This document shows, in pieces, positions 6,282 to 14,585 of a stretch of 19,291 nucleotides of DNA (the stretch's first letter is position 1; each line of letters opens with the position of its first letter). Made by a program: the position numbers and the translations under genes. Below the pieces are notes generated by a model. That model saw only the letters and a program-made list of their open reading frames with translations. It was not told the origin of the DNA and ran no database searches. The DNA is from an uncultured Clostridia bacterium (GTDB lineage: Bacteria > Bacillota > Clostridia > Christensenellales > Borkfalkiaceae): NCBI GenBank assembly GCA_947177825.1, contig CAMWWA010000004.1, positions 1 through 19,291 of the forward strand. Direction: 5' to 3'.

Positions 6282-9010
6282 TTAACCTTTTTAGCCCTTT
6301 TGAAAAAGCTCTTTATATCTTCCCACTTGAGCTTACGCACGGCAATATCCACCGCGTAAAGCACTACGCAGACGATGAGCAGCGGCAGATTGAGCGACAG
6401 GTTGTAAACGCCTATTTCTTTTTCGTCGTTTTCTATTTTAAGCTTGCCGTTTTCGCTTACCTTGCCGTTGGCGCCCAGCATCTTGTGCAGAACGGCCGCG
6501 TCGTACAGTGTGAAGCTGTCGTACTCGGAAGAATACGAGATATTAACAGTACGCTCTGCAACGAAAGTCCTGCCGCCGTAGACGTACGTAATTTTAACCG
6601 CGTACTTGCCCACGTCGGGCGTGACGAAGTTGTAGTTGAAGGTAGAAGTGCCGAACGCCAGCGAACCCGTCCTCGTTTCGCCGTCGGGGGAAGTCACCTC
6701 TATATGCGTCTTTGCGTCCGCGCGCACCGTCTCCGGAGTGAGCGTGACCGAAGCGTACCCCTCATCCGTCATTATATCCAAAAGGAAGGGAAAGTCAATC
6801 TTCTGTTCGGGAGTATTGGTCTGTAAAATGTTGGCATACAGTTTCTCGCGCACGGGTTCGTCGAAATATCTTACCCAGTCGCCGCTGAGCGCACTCGTGA
6901 ACGACGCCGTTCTGCCGTTACCGTAATTCCAGTAGGAATACAGAGGTTCTTCAATGAGTTTGGGCACGCCGTTTATAAGAACGTGGTAGCCCGCGGCAAG
7001 CACCGTGGTTGCGCTTCCCTTTGCCGTTGCGTGCAGATAGTTGACAAGCGGCTTGAGATAATCCGACTCCGGTTCGAGCATTTGCGAAAGTCGTTCGTCG
7101 TCCACTATGCCCTTCAGCGCGTCGTCCGCGCGCCTCTTTACGTATATAAAAGAATTCCTGCCAACCGAGTCGTTGACCGTTGAGCTGAGTTCGCCCGATA
7201 TCACTTTATCGAGGTTTTCTGTCGTGGTTATATCGAAATAACCGCCGCCGCCCCACGTTTCGCCTATGTCGGTCATAAGCTGTTTTGCCGAGCTCGACGC
7301 GCCGTCCGCATTGGCGCCCCTGCCCACGTCAAGCGCGGAGGTATATATACCGTATGCGCGCATGAGCTGAACGGTTCCGCCCACGGAATCGTCACCGCTG
7401 AAATTGAGCCCGTCCGAGAAGAGCATAACGCGCTTCTGTCCGTAGGACGTATCCTTCATCATATTGAATGCCGCGGTCAGTCCCGCGCCTATATCCGTAC
7501 TCTGGCGGACCGTAAACGAATTTATTCTGTCGATAACTCTCTGGCGGTTTTCGCCTACGGGAACTGGATTGAAGCGGGGATATGCGTCGCCGTTGAATTC
7601 TACCAGCGCAACCATATCGTCGTCGTTTAGCATATTTACCACTTCTACCGCCGCCGTCTTGGCGCGCTGCAGATTGCCGAAAAATTCCATACTGCGCGAG
7701 GTATCAACAACCAGGGTGTACAGCTTGGCGTCGTCGCCGCTCTTTCCGTAAACTACGGGAAGCATATTGCCCAGCGCCGTAAGGTTGCCGCGGTCGCTCT
7801 GCACGTAGGTATCGCCGAACGTAACCAGGCTCTTGCCGAACATCGAAACGACCGTGTCAAGACTTTCCAAAAACATCTGTGAGTTGGCTATTTCGGCTGC
7901 GTTTACGTCCGATAAAACTATCTCGTCGTACTTGCACAGCTCCTCCACCGTGCAGGGAATGGTCGGGTCCTGAACGTACGAATATGCGTCTATTTCCGCG
8001 TTCTCCCCGTAGATATTCTTTATCACGCCCACGTCCTCGGTTTTTGTGGTTATGAGCAGTACGCTCATTTCACCGGAAACGGTCTGCGTGAAGGACAGCG
8101 TGTTGTTTTTGTCGTTTTCGTCCTCTCCGCAGGCGAGGCGCACCTCGTAATCGTAAGTGCCCTGCTTATCCGTGGGAAGTGTGAAATTGACGGTGTTTGT
8201 GCCGCGCGTCAGCCGTGCCGAAGTCTTGGTGTATTCGTCTCCGTCCCTGTACAGCGTGAGCACCGCCTCCACCTCGTAGGGCTGCTTTTCGCCGTTTACG
8301 GTGCGGCTTTCGGGACAGCTGCAATTGACGGTTACCGCCGCCCTCTCCTCACGGTTGAGGCATGTGGACTGCGTATAGCGTACGCCCGAAAGCTGAACCT
8401 CGCGCGCGTCCGCCGAAATATTGTCGTCCAGGTATATCGCGTCCACGTGAATTTTTCTGTCGTTGAGCGCGTCCACCTGGCGCTTCAACGCGTTGGGGTC
8501 GCTCTCGTTAGTCTGTTTGCCGTCGGTTATAAGCACTATTCGCTTTATTACGTCGTTTCTGAAAAGCGAGCCCGCGTATTCGAGAGCGCCCACTATATCG
8601 GTTGCGCTGTCGTCTACGTTATTGTGCTTTACGCTCTTCACCCTCTCGCCGAGACGGGTTAAAAGCTGATGGTCCCTGCCGAAGCATATAACGCCCATAC
8701 GCGAATGGTTGGGAAGCGATTTGCCGAGGTCGGAAATATAGCTGTCGACCGTATCGAGATTTCTGTTTGCCGAATACGAAACGTCGGCAAGAACGTACAC
8801 GTCGGTTTCGGTCACGGTGGTGACTATGCTTGTGCCCGCCGCAACGAAGGCGATTATAAGCGCCATTACGACGTGGATTATGCCCGAAGCGATATTGTGC
8901 CCGTTTACGTTGTCCTTTCTTACCGCTATAAAGAACGGCACCGCAAAGAGTGCTACCAGCGGAAGGGCTAAAAGCAACAGCCAGGGATTATCGAAGTTGA
9001 TACTGCTCAT
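6278..9010 (-). CDS. Membrane protein with two VWA domains and a glutamine-amidotransferase-like fold
   Basis: This 910-residue protein has hydrophobic helices at about 10-30 and 42-60, and one near the C-terminus (about 872-891) before a basic tail. The large central part should be extracytoplasmic. VWA domain 1 (about 70-200) has an intact MIDAS: D76-x-S78-x-S80, T137 and D163. VWA domain 2 (about 430-610) also has one: D436-x-S438-x-S440, T505 and D533. Segments before (316-425) and after (about 665-732, with NYGNGRTASFTSALSGDW) the second VWA look like two halves of the GATase-like domain seen in Bat-type proteins, so VWA2 appears inserted in it. No Cys sits at the expected nucleophile turn (FGDTY, near 400), so catalysis is unlikely. 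The start ATG 9010 follows GGATGGTG. Its 5' end overlaps the previous gene by 23 nt and its stop overlaps the next start as ATGA. It probably binds partner proteins through metal-dependent contacts; the partner is unknown. Confidence 0.93.
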   Translation of the reverse strand: MSSINFDNPWLLLLALPLVALFAVPFFIAVRKDNVNGHNIASGIIHVVMALIIAFVAAGTSIVTTVTETDVYVLADVSYSANRNLDTVDSYISDLGKSLPNHSRMGVICFGRDHQLLTRLGERVKSVKHNNVDDSATDIVGALEYAGSLFRNDVIKRIVLITDGKQTNESDPNALKRQVDALNDRKIHVDAIYLDDNISADAREVQLSGVRYTQSTCLNREERAAVTVNCSCPESRTVNGEKQPYEVEAVLTLYRDGDEYTKTSARLTRGTNTVNFTLPTDKQGTYDYEVRLACGEDENDKNNTLSFTQTVSGEMSVLLITTKTEDVGVIKNIYGENAEIDAYSYVQDPTIPCTVEELCKYDEIVLSDVNAAEIANSQMFLESLDTVVSMFGKSLVTFGDTYVQSDRGNLTALGNMLPVVYGKSGDDAKLYTLVVDTSRSMEFFGNLQRAKTAAVEVVNMLNDDDMVALVEFNGDAYPRFNPVPVGENRQRVIDRINSFTVRQSTDIGAGLTAAFNMMKDTSYGQKRVMLFSDGLNFSGDDSVGGTVQLMRAYGIYTSALDVGRGANADGASSSAKQLMTDIGETWGGGGYFDITTTENLDKVISGELSSTVNDSVGRNSFIYVKRRADDALKGIVDDERLSQMLEPESDYLKPLVNYLHATAKGSATTVLAAGYHVLINGVPKLIEEPLYSYWNYGNGRTASFTSALSGDWVRYFDEPVREKLYANILQTNTPEQKIDFPFLLDIMTDEGYASVTLTPETVRADAKTHIEVTSPDGETRTGSLAFGTSTFNYNFVTPDVGKYAVKITYVYGGRTFVAERTVNISYSSEYDSFTLYDAAVLHKMLGANGKVSENGKLKIENDEKEIGVYNLSLNLPLLIVCVVLYAVDIAVRKLKWEDIKSFFKRAKKVK

Positions 9011-10841
9011 AACAATACACCATCCAATCCGCTACGACTATCACGGCGAGGATAACGAACGCATATAACAAATCCTCGTATCTTCCGTCACGCTTCTGCG
9101 TGCTCGCTTCTCCGCTTATAATAAAGCTCGCCTCCGTAACGCTTGTGATGCGTTCCGCTACGGGAAGCTGTGAATAAACCTTCGCGCTCTGGCGGTTGTT
9201 GCCGACAGTCGCGGTTATTACGTATTCGCCGACCTCGGTAAGCTCGTATTCGCTTATCGCTTCGGAAGTGTCAAGATATTCCGACTTGCCCGAAGGGCTG
9301 TCTATCCTGATGCCCGTACAGTTGGCAAGCACGTTTATGGAAATCGACTCGCCGCAGTACGCGTTTTCGCCGTCGGTCAGGACGGGGAAAGTATAATCGA
9401 TGAGGTTGTGCATGAGCACGCGCCCGTTATAGGAAAGCGCAAAGTCCGATTTGTGCATATCCAGCGCAAACACGACCTCGCGGTTGCCGTAAGTATTGGA
9501 ACCCGCAAACACGACGGGGTCGCCGTTGCAGGACATAAGCGTTATAAAGTTGCGGTAAAGTCCGCACTTGACGTATTCGGTAATGCTGGTTGCGTCGCCC
9601 TTGACCGTGCCCTTAAGGAGATTGCGCACTCTGGACGAAGTGGAAGAATTGAGTTCGAGCGCCACCGCACCGCCTAAGGCTTCCACGTCGCGGCGTGAAA
9701 AGCCCGAACCGTCTATGCCCTTGTCGGGGTTGATAAACCACACCGCGCCGTCCTGGGGCATTTTTTCGGGCGTAAAGTTTTCGAACACGTACAGTCCGTA
9801 CCCCTTCATGTCCTCGTTGTATTTATCGGGAGAGACTATATCCCTCTGCAAATTGCCCATCGAAGCGAGCGCGGAATTCAGAAAGAAAGGCGTTTCGCTT
9901 ACTATGAGCGACTTATACTGCGCGTCGCTGCGCGCGTTGTACATTACTACTTTGTTATCAAGCGAAAGGTCGTCGTCCTGTGCTATCTCCACGCGGAGCG
10001 AAGCAAAATCCTCCCTGTCGCACTTCAAGGTAAATTCCTTGCCCTCGTACCTGATAAGTTCGAGGTTGATAGAGTCCTCCGCCTGCTTACCGTCGTCAAC
10101 GAAGAGACGTACGGTAATTGCCGCGTCGCCGCCGTAGGAAAACGCCTTGCCCGTGACTATCGCGCCGCCTTCCGCGCCGAACGCGTAATTGACGTCGCTT
10201 ACCGCATAGTTGCTGACGTTTTCCGCAACGTTTATAAGTTCCGCGTTTTCTATCGTTTCGTAATTCTTATCGGTGACGAGATAGAATTTGCAGGCGGGAT
10301 TTTCGTTAAAATAGTTCTGCGCAACCGAGAGCGCCTGCGTGAAGTCGGAGGATACGTAAGCCGCCTCCGCACCGGAAAGTCCCCTGAGCGCCGCCTTTTT
10401 GTCGTCCGTCTGTTTGACGACAACGTCGGTGGTGTTGCCCGTGGTTATGAGCGTGAAGGTACTGCCGTCCGCCGCCGAAGATATTACGCCGCCGATATAG
10501 TCCTTGCCCTTTTCGAAGCGCGTCCTGCCCGACTGTACTACGTTCATACTGCCCGAACCGTCAAGTATAAAGCAGTAATCGTTAGCCTTGCCGGGAAGCG
10601 TAAACACGGGGTGCGCAAGCGCGATAGAAATGAATATAACAGCCAATATCTGCAGGATAAGGCTTATTATACCCGTTATCATCTTTATGGGATTTTTGCG
10701 CTTTAAAAACTTTTCGCTAAGCGTCCACAAGTAGGTCGAGGAAATGACCTGCTCGGTGTACTTGCTCTTGATTATATAGATTAAAATGAGAACGGGTATG
10801 GCTAAAAGACCGAGCAGTCCGAGAGGATATAGAAGCGTCAT
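8988..10841 (-). CDS. BatA-like VWA membrane protein
   Basis: This 617-residue protein starts with the BatA/aerotolerance-regulator N-terminal pattern (MTLLYPLGLLGLLAIPVLIL, helix 3-24, then ISSTYLW) and a second helix at about 55-78. The VWA domain follows with MIDAS D94-G-S96-G-S98, an S/T pair near 165-168, and D191 in LVTDKN. About residues 305-470 resemble the GATase-like fold usual in this family. A beta domain lies at about 480-560 and a C-terminal helix at about 588-608. The two N-terminal helices would place the N-terminus and the short C-terminal tail in different contexts depending on exact helix count, but the VWA domain is most simply extracytoplasmic. ATG 10841 has a GAGGGGG ribosome site 7 nt upstream and overlaps the DUF58 stop codon (ATGA). 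In known Bat operons such proteins work with a MoxR ATPase and a DUF58 protein. Family call is firm; the role here is inferred. Confidence 0.93.
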   Translation of the reverse strand: MTLLYPLGLLGLLAIPVLILIYIIKSKYTEQVISSTYLWTLSEKFLKRKNPIKMITGIISLILQILAVIFISIALAHPVFTLPGKANDYCFILDGSGSMNVVQSGRTRFEKGKDYIGGVISSAADGSTFTLITTGNTTDVVVKQTDDKKAALRGLSGAEAAYVSSDFTQALSVAQNYFNENPACKFYLVTDKNYETIENAELINVAENVSNYAVSDVNYAFGAEGGAIVTGKAFSYGGDAAITVRLFVDDGKQAEDSINLELIRYEGKEFTLKCDREDFASLRVEIAQDDDLSLDNKVVMYNARSDAQYKSLIVSETPFFLNSALASMGNLQRDIVSPDKYNEDMKGYGLYVFENFTPEKMPQDGAVWFINPDKGIDGSGFSRRDVEALGGAVALELNSSTSSRVRNLLKGTVKGDATSITEYVKCGLYRNFITLMSCNGDPVVFAGSNTYGNREVVFALDMHKSDFALSYNGRVLMHNLIDYTFPVLTDGENAYCGESISINVLANCTGIRIDSPSGKSEYLDTSEAISEYELTEVGEYVITATVGNNRQSAKVYSQLPVAERITSVTEASFIISGEASTQKRDGRYEDLLYAFVILAVIVVADWMVYCYEQYQLR

Positions 10842-11722
10842 TTTATTACCCCCTCGTTAGTAAGATTTTCAAAAAATATTTTGTTTACGGGGTCCTCCGC
10901 GCACACCAGAAGATAGTCCGCGCCGCGCGCCGCGCAGTATTCGCGTATTCTGCCAGTGGCGTATTCCACCGCCTGTTTATAGGCGCGGATAATATCCCTC
11001 GTGATATTCTTGCGGTAATATCTGCCCGTATCCTCGCTGTCGAAGAAGTGCATTTTGCCGCGCGCCTTGGGCGCCAGCTCCTCCTGGGAAAGAAGCTGCA
11101 CGCACAGAACGTGCCTCTTTTTACCCGTAAGGTGGTCGATAGCCGCCTCGTAATTATTGTCGGTTAAGAAGTCGGAAATGATTATGGACATACCGTCGCC
11201 GTAGCCCACCGTCGAGGGCACTATAGCGTCGCTTATATAGCTGTCGCCCGAAAACTCCACGCCGTTGAGCGCGCCTATGGAATTGATATAGGACTCCTTG
11301 CCCAGCATGCCGCTTATTACGGCGTCAAGCTGTTTGTCGCGCACGGTATAAATTGAAACCTTGTCCATTTCGCACACGGAAAGATAGGCGAACGCCGCCG
11401 CCAGTTTAAGCGCCTGTTCGTCTTTTCTTCCCCTACCGTAACCCATTGAATAACTCGCGTCTATATAGATGCGAGTGTGCATCTGCCTTTCGTCCAGAAA
11501 GAGCTTGGTGTACAGCCTTTCGAAACGGGCGTATGCGTTCCAATCGATTTTGGTTATGTCGTCGCCGGGAACGTACTCCCTGTAATCGGCAAATTCGCAC
11601 GAGGAACCGTAAGTCTTACTCTTATGGTTGCCGCCGAACATACCCGCGACGTTGTTTTTGATGAGGGTTTGCAACAGTTCTATCTGCTGCAAAAGCTCCT
11701 CGTCTATAACCGTTTTAGCCAT
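10838..11722 (-). CDS. DUF58 family protein (VWA-like), MoxR partner
   Basis: This 294-residue protein has the DUF58 hallmark at 43-80: FADYREYVPGDD, then IDWNAYAR, then YTKLFLDER. A VWA-like core follows with the MIDAS-type motif D88-A-S90-Y-S92 and an IIISDFL strand later in the fold. There is no signal peptide or membrane helix, so it should be cytoplasmic or peripheral. DUF58 genes nearly always sit next to moxR, and that holds here: the moxR stop is 24 nt upstream. The start ATG 11722 has no clear ribosome site (only GGAAA about 17 nt away), so translation may depend on coupling to moxR. The 3' end overlaps the BatA-like gene by 4 nt (ATGA). It probably serves as adaptor between the ATPase and the membrane VWA proteins; this is inference from family context. 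Confidence 0.95.
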   Translation of the reverse strand: MAKTVIDEELLQQIELLQTLIKNNVAGMFGGNHKSKTYGSSCEFADYREYVPGDDITKIDWNAYARFERLYTKLFLDERQMHTRIYIDASYSMGYGRGRKDEQALKLAAAFAYLSVCEMDKVSIYTVRDKQLDAVISGMLGKESYINSIGALNGVEFSGDSYISDAIVPSTVGYGDGMSIIISDFLTDNNYEAAIDHLTGKKRHVLCVQLLSQEELAPKARGKMHFFDSEDTGRYYRKNITRDIIRAYKQAVEYATGRIREYCAARGADYLLVCAEDPVNKIFFENLTNEGVIK

Positions 11723-11746
11723 TGTGCGTTTATCGTATTTTCCGTA

Positions 11747-12838
11747 TTAAGACTTTTTCTTGTTTTCCGCGACCAACATTTCGATAACGTCATCCACGCC
11801 CAGCTTTTCGTTGACCGCGGTGTAGTTGACCTTTATTCTGTGGCGGAGTACGGGGCAGGCAAGCGCGTCGATATCCTCGTAGGAAACGTTGTAGTTGCCG
11901 TTCATAAGTGCCCTTACCTTTGCGGCGGTTATAAGCGCCTGCGCCGCACGGGGGGACGCGCCGTACTTGATATACTTTTTAGCCGTATCCGAAGTCTTTT
12001 CGAGTTCGGGGTGGGTGTTGGAAACGAGATTGACCGTATACTTTAAAACGTCGTCGATGACGGGCACGGTCTTTGCAAGCTCGCGCATCTGCATTACGGT
12101 AGGTCCGTCGATAACCGCTTCCGCCGTTTCGTCCAGCGTAATCTGAGTCATGTTGACGATGTCCGCAAGCTCTTCCACCGAAGGGAATTTTACTATCAGC
12201 TTGAACATAAAGCGGTCCATCTGCGCCTCGGGCAGGGGATATGTACCGTCCTGCTCGATGGGGTTTTCGGTTGCAAGCACGAAGAAGGGCTCGCTTAAAG
12301 TATAGGTCTGCTTTGCGATGGTAACTTTGTGCTCCTGCATAACCTCGAGCATGGAGGACTGCGTCTTGGGAGTTGCACGGTTGATTTCGTCCGCAAGAAC
12401 GAGGTTGGCGAAAATTGGACCGCGCTGGAACACGGTGTTCATCTTGCCGTCCGCACCCTTTTCAATGACGTTGGTACCGGTTACGTCCGAAGGCATAAGG
12501 TCGGGCGTGAACTGTATACGCGAGAAGGGCAGACCGAGCGTCTTGCCGAGCGAACGGACGAGACGGGTTTTGCCTACGCCGGGAACGCCTTCCAAAAGCA
12601 CGTTGCCGCCCGCGACAATCGCAATCAAAACGTTGTCGATAATTTCCTTCTGACCGACCACGTCCTTTGCAAGCTCTTCCCTTACCTTTGCAACCGACTT
12701 ACTGAACGCCTTTACCTTTTCGGTGTTGCGCTCAACGTCCGCGGCGGACGTTGTAACCGTAACGTTTACCGTCACCTCGACGGGCGCAGCGCCGCTTTCC
12801 ACAGTAACTTCTGCCGTACCTTTCTTTTTAGCCATCAT
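11747..12838 (-). CDS. MoxR-type AAA+ ATPase
   Basis: This 363-residue AAA+ protein of the MoxR family has Walker A GVPGVGKT (84-91), Walker B LVLADE (146-151), and sensor 1 ATEN followed by PIEQDGTYPLPEAQMDRF (189-210), all characteristic of MoxR. The C-terminal lid ends in the usual SPRAAQAL region. MoxR ATPases are thought to act as chaperones that remodel or activate VWA-domain partners using ATP, and the next three genes encode such partners. Two ATGs stand in tandem (12838 and 12835). AGGAG is 4 nt from the first and 7 nt from the second, so the second may be the true start. About 55 residues precede the conserved VVGQKEI motif, including a Val/Thr-rich stretch (11-33) not typical of MoxR. 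Gap to the upstream gene is 26 nt. Confidence 0.97.
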   Translation of the reverse strand: MMAKKKGTAEVTVESGAAPVEVTVNVTVTTSAADVERNTEKVKAFSKSVAKVREELAKDVVGQKEIIDNVLIAIVAGGNVLLEGVPGVGKTRLVRSLGKTLGLPFSRIQFTPDLMPSDVTGTNVIEKGADGKMNTVFQRGPIFANLVLADEINRATPKTQSSMLEVMQEHKVTIAKQTYTLSEPFFVLATENPIEQDGTYPLPEAQMDRFMFKLIVKFPSVEELADIVNMTQITLDETAEAVIDGPTVMQMRELAKTVPVIDDVLKYTVNLVSNTHPELEKTSDTAKKYIKYGASPRAAQALITAAKVRALMNGNYNVSYEDIDALACPVLRHRIKVNYTAVNEKLGVDDVIEMLVAENKKKS

Positions 12839-12864
12839 ATTTCTCCTGGAAATTTTTTATAATT

Positions 12865-14409
12865 TTATTCGTTTTCCTCTATCTTGCTGTTGAGGAGATT
12901 GAAATACTGCCTTATATACACGGCGATTTCGTCGCCGCACGCTCCCGCCCTGATATGCTCGGTAACCGCAAGGTAATACTTGTTCAGCAAATTACCGTAG
13001 GGCACGAGCTCGCCCGTATCTACGTCCAGCACCAAATCGTCGCTGCCGTACTTTATATCGCCGTCGCCCTGCGAGCCTTCGTTGGGATTTTCGGGGTCGG
13101 AATTTTCGGAACTTGAGGGCTGCACGACGGCAGGGCTTTCGCCGAATTCCGAACGGTTAATACCGAAAATTCTGGCAAGCGAATTTCTTATATACTCGTC
13201 CATCATACAGTTGTACGACTGGGTGACGAGTACTTTTACGCTGTCGGCGACAAACGAGTTGCAGTTGCCGTTTATGCTGCCGTAATATGCGGCGGCGCTT
13301 ACGTTGCCGTACTTTTGCGTGAGGTCGGTCTGTCTGGCGGCAAACGCGGACAAAGCGGCGTAAAGGGCGTCAACCTTTTCGCCCTCCTCACCCTTGGGCG
13401 CGTATCCCGAAGTTTGAAGCCGCGCACTCAGTGCAGCCGCAAACGCGTTAAGCTTTTGGGAAGCTTCCGCACCGGCTATCGGCACGGGTTCGGAATTTTC
13501 GTCCGCTTTGGTTGCAAACCGCTCCATAAAGGATGCCGTCCAGCCGTTCATAATCCCGGAAATAATGCCGTCCGCTTCCTTTTCCTTTGCCTTGACTCCG
13601 TCGAAGGAAGTTATCTGCGTGCTGCCCGAAACGTAGAAAGTCGCACCGCCCGCCAGCGCTTCGGCAAGCGGCGAAAGGTTTTCGTCCGCTCCCAGAGCCT
13701 TGTTGAGCTTTATATACGAATTGGCGGACGCCATCGTGGAATCGATAATTTTAACCGCGGAAATTACCGCCTTTTTCATTACGCTCTGCGGCTGTTCCTT
13801 TTCCAGCCCGTCCATAAGACCGTTCAAAACCTCCACGGTGGAAGTCTTGAGGTCGGTCGAAAGCGACGAAGCGCGTACGTCCTCTATCAGATTGCCGAGC
13901 GCCGTTTTCTGCGCTTCGGTCATGTTATAGGGAGGGTCCTTGGGGTTGCCCGATTTTACCGCGGGCACGAATATGCCGACGAAAAGCATTGCCAGCGCAA
14001 GCACGGGAATAAAAGCGAACTTCCACAGCCAGTTGAAGTTGACGCGCTTTTTTGCGACCTCGCCAAGAACCTCGTTTGCCTGCTCCCTCTGCAACGCGGG
14101 CATTGCGCCTTCAACGTTTGCGAATTCGACCATTGTCTGCGCCTTTTGGTTGAGTCCGAACTCCCTGTCCAGCTTTTTGGCTACCTTTTTGTCGGTGGGG
14201 CGCAACAGCAGCCAGAACAGTCCGCTAAACCCAGCCGCAAGCACTAATGCGATAGGGATATAGAACGCCCAGAAGAAGTCCACTCCGCAGCGTTTGAATA
14301 TTACGGCAAGAGTACAGGTGACGGCAACGCCGCAGCACACGCCGAGCACGACGCCCGCAACGATAGCTATAATGAGATATTTCCGCTTGATTATCTGAAA
14401 ATTTTCCAT
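12865..14409 (-). CDS. Three-helix membrane protein, first gene of the MoxR/VWA operon (possibly DUF4175-like)
   Basis: This 514-residue protein has hydrophobic helices at about 11-38, 45-69 and 130-152. Positive charges before helix 1 (KRK) and between helices 2 and 3 (RPTDKKVAKK, KKR) place the N-terminus and the connecting loop in the cytoplasm, and the last 360 residues outside. The loop motif LDREFGLNQKAQTMVEF resembles the region after the second helix in DUF4175-type proteins, which often accompany moxR-bat operons. That assignment is tentative. The outer part is Ala-rich and mainly helical, with an acidic Ser/Pro/Asn linker near 427-450 (PSSSENSDPENPNEG). No enzyme motif is visible. 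ATG 14409 is preceded by a strong AAAGGAGG at an unusually long 12-nt spacing, and no other start codon lies between. It may be the membrane scaffold for the VWA proteins. Function unknown. Confidence 0.92.
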   Translation of the reverse strand: MENFQIIKRKYLIIAIVAGVVLGVCCGVAVTCTLAVIFKRCGVDFFWAFYIPIALVLAAGFSGLFWLLLRPTDKKVAKKLDREFGLNQKAQTMVEFANVEGAMPALQREQANEVLGEVAKKRVNFNWLWKFAFIPVLALAMLFVGIFVPAVKSGNPKDPPYNMTEAQKTALGNLIEDVRASSLSTDLKTSTVEVLNGLMDGLEKEQPQSVMKKAVISAVKIIDSTMASANSYIKLNKALGADENLSPLAEALAGGATFYVSGSTQITSFDGVKAKEKEADGIISGIMNGWTASFMERFATKADENSEPVPIAGAEASQKLNAFAAALSARLQTSGYAPKGEEGEKVDALYAALSAFAARQTDLTQKYGNVSAAAYYGSINGNCNSFVADSVKVLVTQSYNCMMDEYIRNSLARIFGINRSEFGESPAVVQPSSSENSDPENPNEGSQGDGDIKYGSDDLVLDVDTGELVPYGNLLNKYYLAVTEHIRAGACGDEIAVYIRQYFNLLNSKIEENE

Positions 14410-14421
14410 TGACTTTTGCCG

Positions 14422-14429
14422 CCTCCTTT
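14422..14429 (-). promoter_or_regulatory. Strong ribosome site with long spacing, first operon gene
   Basis: AAAGGAGG on the minus strand is close to the full anti-Shine-Dalgarno complement. It stands 12 nt from the only possible start codon (ATG 14409), longer than the usual 5-9 nt. No ATG, GTG or TTG lies between, so the start is fixed, but initiation may be less efficient than the match suggests. Confidence 0.7.
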
Positions 14430-14495
14430 AAAGTATTTTCTGCATAAAACCGCAAAATAAAGTTGTATAAATGTATAATTACACTACGTTACCGT

Positions 14496-14524
14496 ATTTT
14501 ATCACATTTTCAAGCATTTTGCAA
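14496..14524 (-). promoter_or_regulatory. Predicted sigma-A promoter of the seven-gene MoxR/VWA operon
   Basis: On the minus strand, -35 TTGCAA (14524-14519), a 17-nt spacer and -10 TAAAAT (14501-14496) with the extended TG are present, about 86 nt from the start codon of the first gene. It is identical in both hexamers and spacing to the promoter at 2181-2209. No other internal promoter was obvious in the 12-kb operon by eye. Confidence 0.6.
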
Positions 14525-14585
14525 ATAAATTAGCCCCTGCGCGCCAAACCAATTGTTAGCAATATTTATAATAGATATAAGGCGT

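Noticed and set aside
13315..14247. Plus-strand open frame of 310 codons antisense to the first operon gene
   Set aside because: Arg-rich composition typical of an antisense shadow; the minus strand encodes well-formed membrane helices and has a strong ribosome site and promoter.
14525..14585. Possible terminator after the phosphopantetheinyl transferase gene
   Set aside because: Only a weak 4-bp stem (ATTG/CAAT) is seen and no T-run follows, so I do not call it.
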